A DNA stretch of 62,054 nt from JACDAF01 sp036276035 (GTDB taxonomy: Bacteria; Chloroflexota; Limnocylindria; P2-11E), in assembly GCA_036276035.1 (NCBI GenBank), contig DASUCM010000105.1, forward strand, positions 1-62,054, given 5' to 3'. Shown in pieces: positions 1 through 7,339 of the stretch (positions within the stretch are counted from its first letter, which is position 1; each line of letters starts with the position of its first letter). A program made the position numbers and the translations under genes. Under the pieces are notes generated by a model that was not told the origin of the DNA, did not search any database, and saw nothing but the letters and a program-made list of their open reading frames with translations.

Positions 1-211
1 CGGCCGACCTCGAGAAGGTCGATCGCCTCGGCGAGCGCGTCGACGCGCTGAACGAGCTGCAGCGCGACCTCGAGCGCACCGGGCAGCCTGCCGTGCAGCG
101 GGTCGGCGTCGTGCGCTTCAACCCGGTCACGGACACGGGCGGCGACCAGTCGTTCGCGATCGCGCTCCTCGACGCGCTCGCCGAGACGGTCGACCTTCTC
201 GAGGTCGGCCG
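1..211. repeat. 43-nt inverted repeat with 125-nt spacer at the window edge
   Basis: Positions 1-43 and 169-211 are inverted copies of each other with two mismatches. Both arms encode the same peptide (ADLEKVDRLGERV) on opposite strands, and both mismatches are synonymous (GAT/GAC and CGC/CGT). The repeat joins two halves of one gene head to head. A fold-back assembly chimera between strain variants explains this best; a real inversion is possible. Confidence 0.85.
3..170 (+). pseudogene. DUF4446-like protein, C-terminal fragment (misoriented)
   Basis: The plus strand reads ADLEKVDRLGERV, then a short coiled-coil stretch (DALNELQRDLERTG), then QRVGVVRFNPVTDTGGDQSF and AIALLDA. This is the usual core of DUF4446 proteins, small membrane-anchored proteins of unknown function in Gram-positive bacteria. 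After about position 170 the frame runs into the antisense of the N-terminal half, so the fragment has no natural end. The matching N-terminal half lies on the opposite strand at 169-377. The intact gene probably combined the two halves in one orientation. Family assignment is from recalled motif order; the orientation break is seen directly. Confidence 0.6.
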
Positions 212-377
212 CGATCGCGTCGAGCCCCATGCCCTCGCCGTCGGTGAGCAGGCGCCGCAGCCGGCGCCGCAGCATGGACTGCGACCGGTAGAGGAGCGCG
301 ACCGCGACCGCGAGCGCGACGACGGCGACGACGAGCGCGATGAGCGCGAGCTCGACCGTGCGCGGGTCCTGGAACAT
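169..377 (-). pseudogene. DUF4446-like protein, N-terminal fragment
   Basis: Starts at ATG 377 on the minus strand (MFQDPRTVELALIALVVAVV). It has one membrane helix (about residues 9-31), a basic patch (RRRLRRLL), then GEGMGLDAIAADLEKVDRLG, the expected start of a DUF4446 coiled coil. Beyond position 169 the reading continues into antisense of the C-terminal fragment and loses family resemblance. The N-terminal anchor suggests the intact protein sits on the cytoplasmic face of the membrane. It is broken here by the inverted repeat at 1-211, probably by assembly rather than by biology. Confidence 0.6.
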
Positions 378-455
378 GCGCGGACAGTAGCGTGAGCGTT
401 CGGGGCGTCGCTACGCCCGCGGCTCGGTCGTCCGGTTCGCTATGCTTCGCGTCCC

Positions 456-761
456 GTGGCACGCCGGAACCGCAGAGCGACACGCCCCGCGCGGCGCGAG
501 GCCGTGTCCGAACGCCGCGCCGCGGTCCAGGAGACGGCGCGCGAGGCGTCCCGCGACACGCAGCGCGCGCGTGCGCGCGGACGCGTCGTCCGCGCGGGCG
601 CGCCCCGGGCGGTCGGCGAAGCGTCCCCCGCCCTCGAGCGCACGGCCCATCTGGAGCGCGCGTTCGTCGTGAAGGATTTCCGCCGGCTCGTCATCACGGT
701 CGGCGCGATGCTCGCGCTGCTGGCGGCGAGCGGCTTCGCGGTGAACGCCCTGATCCCCTAG
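456..761 (+). CDS. small membrane protein, 101 aa
   Basis: Start is GTG 456, ten bases after a TATGCT box at 441-446, which suggests a leaderless or nearly leaderless mRNA. Residues 1-65 are very Arg/Ala-rich and probably disordered. Residues about 70-98 (FVVKDFRRLVITVGAMLALL and onward) form a single C-terminal membrane helix ending NALIP. No family was recognised. The layout (basic cytoplasmic tail plus one C-terminal helix) recalls other short tail-anchored proteins in this window. The stop at 761 is followed within 30 nt by the tRNA-Val gene. The N-terminal part could be overcalled, since high GC keeps frames open; the hydrophobic end is the better supported part. Confidence 0.6.
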   Translation: MARRNRRATRPARREAVSERRAAVQETAREASRDTQRARARGRVVRAGAPRAVGEASPALERTAHLERAFVVKDFRRLVITVGAMLALLAASGFAVNALIP

Positions 762-770
762 CGCGCCGGG

Positions 771-776
771 TAGAAT
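771..776 (+). promoter_or_regulatory. -10 box of the tRNA-Val gene
   Basis: TAGAAT lies 12 nt before the first base of the tRNA, which puts transcription start just ahead of it. No convincing -35 hexamer is visible. Confidence 0.4.
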
Positions 777-788
777 GGACGTCGACGC

Positions 789-862
789 GGGCGATTAGCA
801 CAGCTGGTTAGTGCGCACGGTTCACATCCGTGAGGTCGCTGGTTCGAATCCAGCATCGCCCA
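789..862 (+). tRNA. tRNA-Val (anticodon CAC)
   Basis: A 74-nt cloverleaf folds cleanly: acceptor GGGCGAT/ATCGCCC, D stem GCAC/GTGC, anticodon stem CACGG/CCGTG with loop TTCACAT, T stem GCTGG/CCAGC with TTCGAAT, discriminator A862. The anticodon CAC at 823-825 reads GUG valine codons. CCA is not encoded, so a CCA-adding enzyme is needed. Confidence 0.97.
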
Positions 863-871
863 CCGGGTCGT

Positions 872-900
872 CTGACAAGCGATGGCGACGCCCCTACGCT
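872..900 (+). promoter_or_regulatory. promoter for a leaderless RibD_C gene
   Basis: CTGACA (872-877), a 17-nt spacer, then TACGCT (895-900), with ATG 909 only 8 nt downstream. The mRNA should begin at or next to the ATG. This rules out the in-frame ATG at 882, which lies between the two boxes. Confidence 0.6.
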
Positions 901-908
901 CGAGCCTC

Positions 909-1469
909 ATGGGCAAGCTCATCTACCTCCTGAACACCTCGCTCGATGGCTTCATCGAGACGCCCGACCGCCGCCTCGACTGGACCACGATCGACGAAGA
1001 GCTCCACGGCTGGTTCAACGACCAGATGCGCGCGCTGGACGCCACGCTGTACGGCCGGCGGATCTACGAGCTGATGGCGGCCTACTGGCCGACCGCGGAG
1101 CAGGACCCGGGCGTGACCGACGTCGAGCGCGAGTTCGCGCGCATCTGGGACCCGCTGCCGAAGATCGTGTTCTCGAGGACCCTCGAGCGCGTCGAGCACA
1201 ACTCGCGTCTCGTCCGGGGCGACGTCGGCACCGTGCTCGACGGCGTGCGCCGCGAGTTCGGCGGGGACCTCGGCGTCGCGGGCCCGGACCTCGCCGGTCA
1301 GTTCGTGCGCCGCGGGCTCGTGGACGAGTACCGGCTCGTCACGCACCCCGTCGTGCTCGGGGCCGGCACGCCCTTCTGGCCCGCGCTCGAGCGGCCGCTG
1401 CGGCTACGGCTCCGCGAGTGGCACACCTTCTCGTCCGGTGTCGAGCTCCGCTCGTACACGCCGGCCTAG
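909..1469 (+). CDS. dihydrofolate reductase family protein (RibD C-terminal type)
   Basis: A 186-residue single-domain protein of the RibD_C/YwjB reductase family, soluble and cytoplasmic. Recognisable pieces are the N-terminal strand and loop (KLIYLLNTSLDGFIETPDR), the YGRRIYELMAAYW segment, and the C-terminal DEYRLVTHPVVLGAGTPFW block that closes the NADPH-binding fold. Such stand-alone relatives are NAD(P)H-dependent reductases of mostly unknown substrate; they are not the folate enzyme FolA. The start is fixed by the promoter at 872-900. The gene stands alone between a tRNA and a convergent membrane protein gene, so its role cannot be read from context. The family call is solid; the substrate is unknown. 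Confidence 0.88.
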   Translation: MGKLIYLLNTSLDGFIETPDRRLDWTTIDEELHGWFNDQMRALDATLYGRRIYELMAAYWPTAEQDPGVTDVEREFARIWDPLPKIVFSRTLERVEHNSRLVRGDVGTVLDGVRREFGGDLGVAGPDLAGQFVRRGLVDEYRLVTHPVVLGAGTPFWPALERPLRLRLREWHTFSSGVELRSYTPA

Positions 1470-1522
1470 ACGCGACGGCCCGACCGCTCGCCCGCGACCG
1501 CGGTCCGGTCCATTGCCGGTGA

Positions 1523-2695
1523 TCATGGCCGCGCGACCGTCGCCTCCAGGTACGCGCGCTTCCAGGCGTCGTCGAGGTCGCCGAACGGCTGCGGCGCGCC
1601 GGGCACCGTCCAGAGGTGGATCATCTCGGGGGTCTTCGGGACGTCGATCGTGCCGATCGGGCATCCCCCGAGCGGACTGAGCAGGCCCGCGAGCCCGGGT
1701 GGCGTGAGCGAGAAGCAGACGTGCTCGTGGCCGTGCCACACGGTGAGCGGGCCGCCGATCGTCGGGCCGGGCCGGCCCATCGGCATCATGAACATCGCGC
1801 CCATGAGCACCGGTCGGCCATCCGGCGCGACCGCGTACACGAGGGTCTCGGGTCGCGCTGGATCGAGGACGCGGTCGTCCTTCTCGTGCGCCGGGTTCGC
1901 CGCGTGGAAGTCGAGGCCGGCGAGGCCGCTCACCTGGTAGCCGTCGGCCGCGGCGAGCGCGGGGTCCGCGTAGCGTGCGAGCGCGATGCGCGTGGCCTCG
2001 AGGAGGTGTGTGGCGGCGGCGCGCTCCGCGGCGGTCGGCTCGCGCATCGGCACGAGCGGAAGGACGGTGCCCGGGCGCGCGACGCTGCCACCGTGCACGT
2101 GATGGTCCGCCGCGTGACCCGGCTCCGACGCCGACGCGCGGAAGGCCCCGGCCCACGAGCTCGCGGCGGTGAGGATCACGAGCGTGCAGGTCACAGCGCT
2201 CCCCGCGAACCCGCGCACCGGCCGCGAGCGGGCGCCGGGCGCGGGCCGCAACACGATCGCGAGCGCGAGGAGCTCGACGAGCTTCGTCGCGATCCCGACC
2301 TGATCAGGAGATGTGCCGGCGATGGCGGATGCCCAGTACGCGCCGACGGAGCCGAACAGCACCGCGGCCCCGAGGCGACCGGGCCGCGATCCGCGAAGGA
2401 CGCGCCGCGCCACCACCGTCAGGAGCCCGGCATCGACGAGGAAGAGCGCGCGGACCCCGCTGCCGTGACCGTCGTGCCCGAGCGCGAGGCCCGCGTGGAT
2501 CGCGGCGGACGTGCCGAGCAGCGCGACGAGGAGCCACTGGACCGGCGCGAGGCGCGGGGCACCGCGCCGCAGCAGCCACGCGCCGGCCGCGAGCACGACG
2601 GCGGCGAGGACGAGCCCGGCGAGGTGCTCGGCGTTGATCTGGTAGAGCGGGCTCCCGCCAGCGACACCGGCGGCGTGTTCGTTCGTCTGCGGCAT
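1523..2695 (-). CDS. polytopic membrane protein with a C-terminal WHxHxxxC domain
   Basis: A 390-residue protein with two parts. Residues about 12-170 hold four to five membrane helices (for example LAGLVLAAVVLAAGAWLL). Residues about 205-390 form an extracytoplasmic domain containing HAANPAHEKDDRVLDPARPE, TLVYAVAPDGRPVLMGAMF, GPLTVWHGHEHVCFS, GGCPIGT and MIHLWTVPGAPQPFG. I recall this motif order from uncharacterised, probably exported actinobacterial proteins; the conserved His and Cys residues suggest metal binding, which is inference. Start ATG 2695 is chosen for its GGGGG ribosome site 8 nt upstream; ATG 2710 overlaps the previous stop and is possible. It follows the small membrane protein at 2698-3129 by 2 nt, so they form one unit. 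Confidence 0.7.
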   Translation of the reverse strand: MPQTNEHAAGVAGGSPLYQINAEHLAGLVLAAVVLAAGAWLLRRGAPRLAPVQWLLVALLGTSAAIHAGLALGHDGHGSGVRALFLVDAGLLTVVARRVLRGSRPGRLGAAVLFGSVGAYWASAIAGTSPDQVGIATKLVELLALAIVLRPAPGARSRPVRGFAGSAVTCTLVILTAASSWAGAFRASASEPGHAADHHVHGGSVARPGTVLPLVPMREPTAAERAAATHLLEATRIALARYADPALAAADGYQVSGLAGLDFHAANPAHEKDDRVLDPARPETLVYAVAPDGRPVLMGAMFMMPMGRPGPTIGGPLTVWHGHEHVCFSLTPPGLAGLLSPLGGCPIGTIDVPKTPEMIHLWTVPGAPQPFGDLDDAWKRAYLEATVARP

Positions 2696-2697
2696 CT

Positions 2698-3129
2698 TCA
2701 GGACCCCCATTCCAGAGCGAGCTGCGCGGTCTCCGCGGACGGGCGCGTCGCGCGCGCCGCGCGGCGCAGCAGCGCGATGACGGACACCGGGAGGACGGAC
2801 CGCGTGAGGAGCGCGACGAGCGGCGGGAGGGACTGCGTGAGCGCGACCGCGAGGACGGCGTCGATCGCGAGCGTCGCGAGGATGAGGCCCTCGACGGCGT
2901 AGACGAGCCGGCGTGACCACGCGCGGCCGGCGCGGATCCGGACGCGCGCGACGAGGATGACGGCGGCGCTCGCGGCGCTGAGCAGGAAGGACGGCCTGGC
3001 GGAGCCGCCGAAGGCGGTGCCCCAGACGAGCGCTTCGATCGTGGTCGCGAGGAGGATCGCGCCCTGGAGCAGGAGGAGGGCGCGCGCGATGTCGAGCAGG
3101 TCTTCGTTGGCCGTTCGGGTCGTGTCCAT
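2698..3129 (-). CDS. four-helix membrane protein, unknown function
   Basis: A 143-residue protein with four predicted membrane helices (about residues 15-38, 47-65, 75-98 and 103-122). It begins MDTTRTANEDLLDIARALLL after an AAGGATCC ribosome site. No family was recognised. It sits 2 nt upstream of the WHxHxxxC membrane protein and 87 nt downstream of the histidine kinase. A combined read-out of kinase, small membrane protein and large metal-binding-like membrane protein is plausible, but only from order. The short hydrophobic layout resembles DoxX-like or DUF-type integral proteins; none can be assigned safely. Confidence 0.7.
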   Translation of the reverse strand: MDTTRTANEDLLDIARALLLLQGAILLATTIEALVWGTAFGGSARPSFLLSAASAAVILVARVRIRAGRAWSRRLVYAVEGLILATLAIDAVLAVALTQSLPPLVALLTRSVLPVSVIALLRRAARATRPSAETAQLALEWGS

Positions 3130-3215
3130 GTGAGGATCCTTGCGCCGCCCGATGAGCGCAGCGTGGGCCGTTCATGAGGCCTTCGTGAGCGCTCGACGTG
3201 ACTCCCGTCACGCCG

Positions 3216-4598
3216 TCAGAGCGCCGGCAGCTCCAGCGTCACCGCGGCGCCGCCGCCCGGCGCGTTCGACGCGTGGATCGCGCCGCCGTGCGCGTCGGCG
3301 ATGGCCCGCGCGATCGAGAGCCCGAGCCCGGAGCCCTCGCCGCTCCGCGCAGGGTCGGCGCGGTAGAAGCGCTCGAAGATCCGCTCCTCGCTGCCCTCAG
3401 GGAACCCCGGTCCGGCGTCGCGCACCTCGAGCCGCACCCGGTCGCCCTCGTCCGCGACCGTGACGACGACGGGCGGGCGCCCGTGGCGGAACGCGTTGTC
3501 GAGGAGCACCCGGACGGCGCGCCCGAGCGCATCCGGATCGCCGGAGACGAGGGCCGACCCGTGCGTGTCGAGACGGACGTCCGGCGCGTCGTCGCGCGCG
3601 CGACCCTCTGGACGGTAGCGGCGCGCCTCCTCGGTCGCGACCCGGCGCAGATCCACCGGGCGCCGCTCGACCGCCACGCCCGCGTCCGCGCGCGCGAGGA
3701 CGAGCAGGCCGTCCACCAGCCTGCTCATGCGCTCGGCCTCGGCGGCGACGTCCGCGATCGCCTCGGCCCGGTCGGCGGGGACGGCGTCCGGGCGCTCGCG
3801 CAGGAACTCCGCGTTCGAGCGGATCGTCGCGAGCGGCGTGCGCAGCTCGTGGGAGGCGTCCGCGACGAAGCGCTGCTGCGCCGCGAGCGCCGCTGCGAGA
3901 TCGGCCCGCGAGCCCTGGAGACGGTCGAGCATCGCGTTGAAGCTCGTCGTGAGCCGCCCGACCTCGTCGCGCGAGCTGTTCGCCGGGAGCCGTGTCGACA
4001 GGTCTCCCGTCGTCCCGATCTCGGTGGTGGTCCCGGCGAGCGCGACGAGCGGTCGGACCGCGCGGCCCGCGACGAGCCAGGACACGATCGCGACGACGAC
4101 GAGCGTGATGATCGCCGAGATGACGAGGAAGCTGCGCAGGCCGGCGATCTGGTCGTCGACGAACCCCGTCGGCTGGCCTGCGACGACCAGGCCCGAATCC
4201 GGTCCCCTCACCCACTTCCGCGCGACGACGCGCAGCCCCGAGACCGTGGCGACCGAGCGGCCCTGCTCGTTCGCCTCGACGACCACGGCTGCCGGGATGC
4301 GCGGCGGCGCCCCGTCGAGCAGGCCGGACGCGTAGCGCACCGCCCCGTCCGCCCCGAGGACGAGCAGGAACGGCTCCGTCTGCGTGCGCAGGTCGATGAT
4401 CACTGGCGGTCGCGTGCCGAGCGGCGCGTCGCCGCGCTCGAGACCGGCGGCGGCGGCGTCGGCCATCGTCGTGAGCGTCCGCTCCTGCGCATCGCGGACG
4501 CCGTTCGCGGCGAGACCCGACAGCAGCACGATGAAGATGACCATCCCGACCGCGGCCACGCTCGTCCCGTAGAGCGCGAGGCGTCGTCGCAGCGGCAT
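3216..4598 (-). CDS. sensor histidine kinase (HAMP-HisKA-HATPase)
   Basis: A 460-residue membrane kinase that autophosphorylates on His and passes phosphate to the regulator encoded just upstream. Two membrane helices (about 8-30 and 160-182) flank an extracytoplasmic sensor of about 130 residues. A HAMP domain (AGRAVRPLVALAG onward) follows, then the H box ASHELRTPLATIR with the phosphoacceptor His near residue 250, the N box LLDNAFRHG, and the G boxes DAGPGFPEGSEERIFERFYR and GSGLGLSIARAI. The length is typical of EnvZ/BaeS-type kinases. It is 48 nt downstream of the regulator and in the same orientation as glnA. The stimulus cannot be read from the sequence. Confidence 0.93.
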   Translation of the reverse strand: MPLRRRLALYGTSVAAVGMVIFIVLLSGLAANGVRDAQERTLTTMADAAAAGLERGDAPLGTRPPVIIDLRTQTEPFLLVLGADGAVRYASGLLDGAPPRIPAAVVVEANEQGRSVATVSGLRVVARKWVRGPDSGLVVAGQPTGFVDDQIAGLRSFLVISAIITLVVVAIVSWLVAGRAVRPLVALAGTTTEIGTTGDLSTRLPANSSRDEVGRLTTSFNAMLDRLQGSRADLAAALAAQQRFVADASHELRTPLATIRSNAEFLRERPDAVPADRAEAIADVAAEAERMSRLVDGLLVLARADAGVAVERRPVDLRRVATEEARRYRPEGRARDDAPDVRLDTHGSALVSGDPDALGRAVRVLLDNAFRHGRPPVVVTVADEGDRVRLEVRDAGPGFPEGSEERIFERFYRADPARSGEGSGLGLSIARAIADAHGGAIHASNAPGGGAAVTLELPAL

Positions 4599-4646
4599 CA
4601 GTGCGTCCGGACGGCGCGGGTCACGTGCGACGCGACCATCGTCGCC

Positions 4647-5333
4647 TCACTCCGCTGGCTCGCGCAGGACGTAGCCGACGCCGCGGATCGTGTGGAGCAA
4701 CCGGGGCTGCCCGTCGCTCTCGATCCGCGCGCGCAGACCAGCGACCGTGACGTCCACGACGTTCGAGATCGCGTCGCTCCCGACGCCCCACACGGCCTCG
4801 AGGAGTCGCTCCCGGTCGAGCACCTGCCGCTGGTGACGGAGGAGGTGCTCGAGCAGCTCGAACTGCAGCGCTGTGAGGTCGATCGTTCGCGCGCCGCGCC
4901 GCACCTCGTGCGCGGCGACGTCCATGACGAGGTCAGCGCACCGGAGGATCTCGCGACCTGCAGGCTCGCGCCGCCGGAGCAGCGCTCGTACGCGCGCGAG
5001 GAGCTCGTCGTGCGCGAAGGGTTTCACGAGGTAGTCGTCCGCGCCCGCGTCGAGCCCGGCGACCCGGTCGGAGATCGCGTCGCGCGCGGTGAGCATGAGC
5101 ACCGGCACGTCGGAGCCCTGCCGCAGGCGACGGCAGACCTCGACGCCGTCCAGCCCCGGGAGCATCACGTCGAGGACGACGAGGTCCGGCGGCCGATCCC
5201 GTGCCGCCGCCAGGGCGGCCGGCCCGTCGACCGCGACCTCCACGCCGTGGCCCTCGTACGCGAGCGCGCGCCGGAGGGAGGCGGCGAGACGCGCGTCATC
5301 GTCGACGACGAGGATCCGCCGCTGCGGGGTCAC
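4647..5333 (-). CDS. OmpR-family response regulator
   Basis: A 228-residue, two-domain regulator. The receiver (about 6-120) has the acidic pair DDD near residue 11, the phosphoacceptor Asp in VVLDVMLPGLDG, the Thr in LMLTARD and the Lys in DYLVKPF. The C-terminal winged helix (about 130-225) has LTALQFELLEHLLRHQRQVL and LLHTIRGVGYVLR. It controls promoters by binding tandem repeats. It lies 10 nt downstream of the glutamine synthetase gene and 48 nt before its kinase, so glnA, regulator and kinase may be co-transcribed. No operator was found nearby. Confidence 0.95.
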   Translation of the reverse strand: MTPQRRILVVDDDARLAASLRRALAYEGHGVEVAVDGPAALAAARDRPPDLVVLDVMLPGLDGVEVCRRLRQGSDVPVLMLTARDAISDRVAGLDAGADDYLVKPFAHDELLARVRALLRRREPAGREILRCADLVMDVAAHEVRRGARTIDLTALQFELLEHLLRHQRQVLDRERLLEAVWGVGSDAISNVVDVTVAGLRARIESDGQPRLLHTIRGVGYVLREPAE

Positions 5334-5343
5334 GCCCGCGAGG

Positions 5344-6426
5344 CTATCGCCTCGACGCGACCGCCTTCGCCTTCGACGGGGGCGCCGCCTTCGATGTGCC
5401 GTTCGAGCGCGCGCTCGCCGGCCTCTTCTCGCCCGCGCCGCAGACGGTCTCGATGATGAGCCGCGTCACGACGTAGGGGTCCATGTTCGCGTTCGGCCGG
5501 CGATCCTCGATGTAGCCCTTCTTGTCGCGCGCGACCTGCCACGGGATGCGGATCGACGCGCCGCGGTCCGAGACGCCGTAGCGGAACTCCTTGTAGGAGC
5601 AGGTCTCGTGGAGCCCGGTGAGGCGCTCCTCGATCGCGTGGCCGTAGTTCTGGATGTGGAGGTCGTGCCGCGTTCCGAGCGCCTGCGCCGCGGCGACGCA
5701 CGCGTCGAACGAGCGGCGCATCTCCTTCGTCGAGAAGTTCGTGTGCGCTCCGGCGCCGTTCCAGTCGCCCTTCACGGGCTTCGGGTAGAGCGTCGCCGAC
5801 ACGCCGAAGTCCTCGGCCACGCGGTAGAGCAGCCAGCGCGCGAGCCAGAGCTGGTCCGCGATGAGCGGCGCCGGCAGCGCGCCGATCTGGAACTCCCACT
5901 GCGCCGGCATGACCTCCGCGTTGATGCCGACGATGCCGAGCCCGGCCTCCATGCAGGCCTCGAGATGCGCCTCGATGACGTGGCGGCCGAAGACCTCGTC
6001 GGCGCCGACGCCGCAGTAGTAGCCGCCCTGCGGCGCCGGGAAGCCGTTGTCCGGCCACCCGAGCGGCTTCGCGCCGTCGAAGAGCGTGTACTCCTGCTCG
6101 ATCCCGAACCAGGTGTCGTCCTTCGCGTACTTCTCGGCCACCGCCGCGCATGCCGCGCGGGTGTTCGTCGGGTGGGGCGTCATGTCGGGCAGGAGGACCT
6201 CGGCCATGACGAGCTTGTTGTCCTCGCCGCGGATCGGATCGGGCACGACGAGCACGGGGCGGAGGACGCAGTCGGAGTTCGATCCGGGGGCCTGCAGGGT
6301 GCTCGAACCGTCGAAGCCCCAGATCGGAGGCTCCTCGCCCTTCGGCACGACCTTCGCCTTCGAGCGCAGCTTCGCGGTCGGCTTCGTCCCGTCGATCCAG
6401 ATGTACTCGGCCCGATACGACTTCAT
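5344..6426 (-). CDS. glnII: glutamine synthetase, type II (eukaryote-like)
   Basis: A 360-residue enzyme joining ammonia and glutamate with ATP to make glutamine in the cytoplasm. The length and motifs fit the short GSII class rather than the ~470-residue GSI: AEYIWIDG, WGFDGSST, FGIEQEYTLF, PQGGYYCGVG, WEFQIG, GAGAHTNFSTKEMR and EERLTGLHET. GSII is not known to be adenylylated, so control is probably transcriptional. The gene has a GGAGGGTGCC ribosome site. The last ~30 residues are Ala/Ser/Lys-rich and variable. Its coupling to an OmpR-type two-component system is unusual and is noted separately. The class assignment is secure. Confidence 0.97.
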   Translation of the reverse strand: MKSYRAEYIWIDGTKPTAKLRSKAKVVPKGEEPPIWGFDGSSTLQAPGSNSDCVLRPVLVVPDPIRGEDNKLVMAEVLLPDMTPHPTNTRAACAAVAEKYAKDDTWFGIEQEYTLFDGAKPLGWPDNGFPAPQGGYYCGVGADEVFGRHVIEAHLEACMEAGLGIVGINAEVMPAQWEFQIGALPAPLIADQLWLARWLLYRVAEDFGVSATLYPKPVKGDWNGAGAHTNFSTKEMRRSFDACVAAAQALGTRHDLHIQNYGHAIEERLTGLHETCSYKEFRYGVSDRGASIRIPWQVARDKKGYIEDRRPNANMDPYVVTRLIIETVCGAGEKRPASARSNGTSKAAPPSKAKAVASRR

Positions 6427-6502
6427 GGCACCCTCCCCGGAATCGTCGTCGCGACGATAGCCGCGGGAAGCGTTGCGCGTCAGCGGCGGCGGGGGTTGCG
6501 GC

Positions 6503-7267
6503 TCAGTGACGCGCGAAGAGAGGGACCGCGTCCAGGTCCGCGCCGCCGGTCGTGGTGAGCGAGACCAGGACCTGCGCCTCGAGCGTGCGGTCGTAGAACG
6601 TCCGCCACGAGGACGGGCCGGGCCCCGTCACGCGCAGGAGCGGGACACCGGCCGTGACCGTCGCTCCGTCCTTCACCAGGATCTCGCTGTCGACGCCGAG
6701 CGCGCCGGGACGGAGCGTCAGCACGCGATCGCTCGAGCGGACGATGACGTACGGGAAGTACGCGAGCCCCGCGACGTTCGCGCCGGTGCGGATCTCACCG
6801 TTGATGAGCTGGTACAGGCGCACCTCGACGCGGCCCGCGAGCGGCGACTCGAGCGTCGCGCCCGGCGCCGCGGAAACGGCCGCGTACGCGCGACCGCCCG
6901 AGCGATAGGGCGCGGCGGTGATCGCGGGGGGCGCCGGAGCGACGGGGGCCGGCGCGGCGACGGCGGGCGCCGCGGTCGGGACGGGCGCGGGCGCTTCGCT
7001 CGCGATGGCCGCCGGGCCCGGCTCGGCGGCCACGGCCGGTGCCAGGGGCGCGGCGACAGCCGGCGCCAGGGGCGCGACGACGGCCGGGACGGCCGTCACG
7101 GGTACCACGGCGGGCTCCGGCGCGAGCCGGAGCGCTGCTGCGCCGACCAGGGCCGCGCCGATGAGGATGCCCGCTGTGCTGGAGAGGATGGGGCGCGCCA
7201 CGCTCAGCCACTGCTCCGGCAGCGCCGGGCGGACCACGGCCAGCTCTCGCGGAAGGGGACCGAACAT
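6503..7267 (-). CDS. membrane-anchored protein with Pro/Ala-rich linker and lipoyl-like C-terminal domain
   Basis: A 254-residue protein. One membrane helix (about residues 24-46, ILIGAALVGAAALRL) follows a short cytoplasmic start. A linker of about 60 residues is almost all Pro, Ala and Val and contains a 24-nt tandem repeat (7041-7095) encoding PAVVAPLA-type units. The C-terminal ~130 residues include LESPLAGRVEVRLYQL, YVIVRSSDRVLTLRPG and ILVKDGATVTAGVPLLRVTG, which looks like a barrel-sandwich (lipoyl/HlyD-like) fold. The catalytic domain probably sits outside the membrane. Start ATG 7267 is chosen because a perfect TTGACA (7300-7305, minus) precedes it. The family is unassigned. It is divergent from the hypothetical protein at 7340. 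Confidence 0.65.
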   Translation of the reverse strand: MFGPLPRELAVVRPALPEQWLSVARPILSSTAGILIGAALVGAAALRLAPEPAVVPVTAVPAVVAPLAPAVAAPLAPAVAAEPGPAAIASEAPAPVPTAAPAVAAPAPVAPAPPAITAAPYRSGGRAYAAVSAAPGATLESPLAGRVEVRLYQLINGEIRTGANVAGLAYFPYVIVRSSDRVLTLRPGALGVDSEILVKDGATVTAGVPLLRVTGPGPSSWRTFYDRTLEAQVLVSLTTTGGADLDAVPLFARH

Positions 7268-7299
7268 CCGTGCCAAGGGACCAACAGTGTCGCGTGGTC

Positions 7300-7305
7300 T
7301 GTCAA
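7300..7305 (-). promoter_or_regulatory. -35 box TTGACA upstream of the Pro/Ala-rich membrane protein
   Basis: A perfect TTGACA lies on the minus strand 33 nt before ATG 7267. The -10 region (TGTTGG or TTGGTC) is poor, so only the -35 box is called. Confidence 0.35.
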
Positions 7306-7339
7306 GGGTCCGGCTGCGCCACATCGCGGAGGAAGGCAT

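Noticed and set aside
3198..3216. Regulator binding repeats near the glnA-linked system
   Set aside because: No tandem 11-bp repeats like those at 41539 or 44094 were found near 3.1-3.2 or 6.4-6.5 kb.
3198..5456. 752-codon plus-strand ORF
   Set aside because: Antisense to the kinase and regulator; Arg/Asp-rich composition without any family motif, as expected for shadow frames at very high GC.
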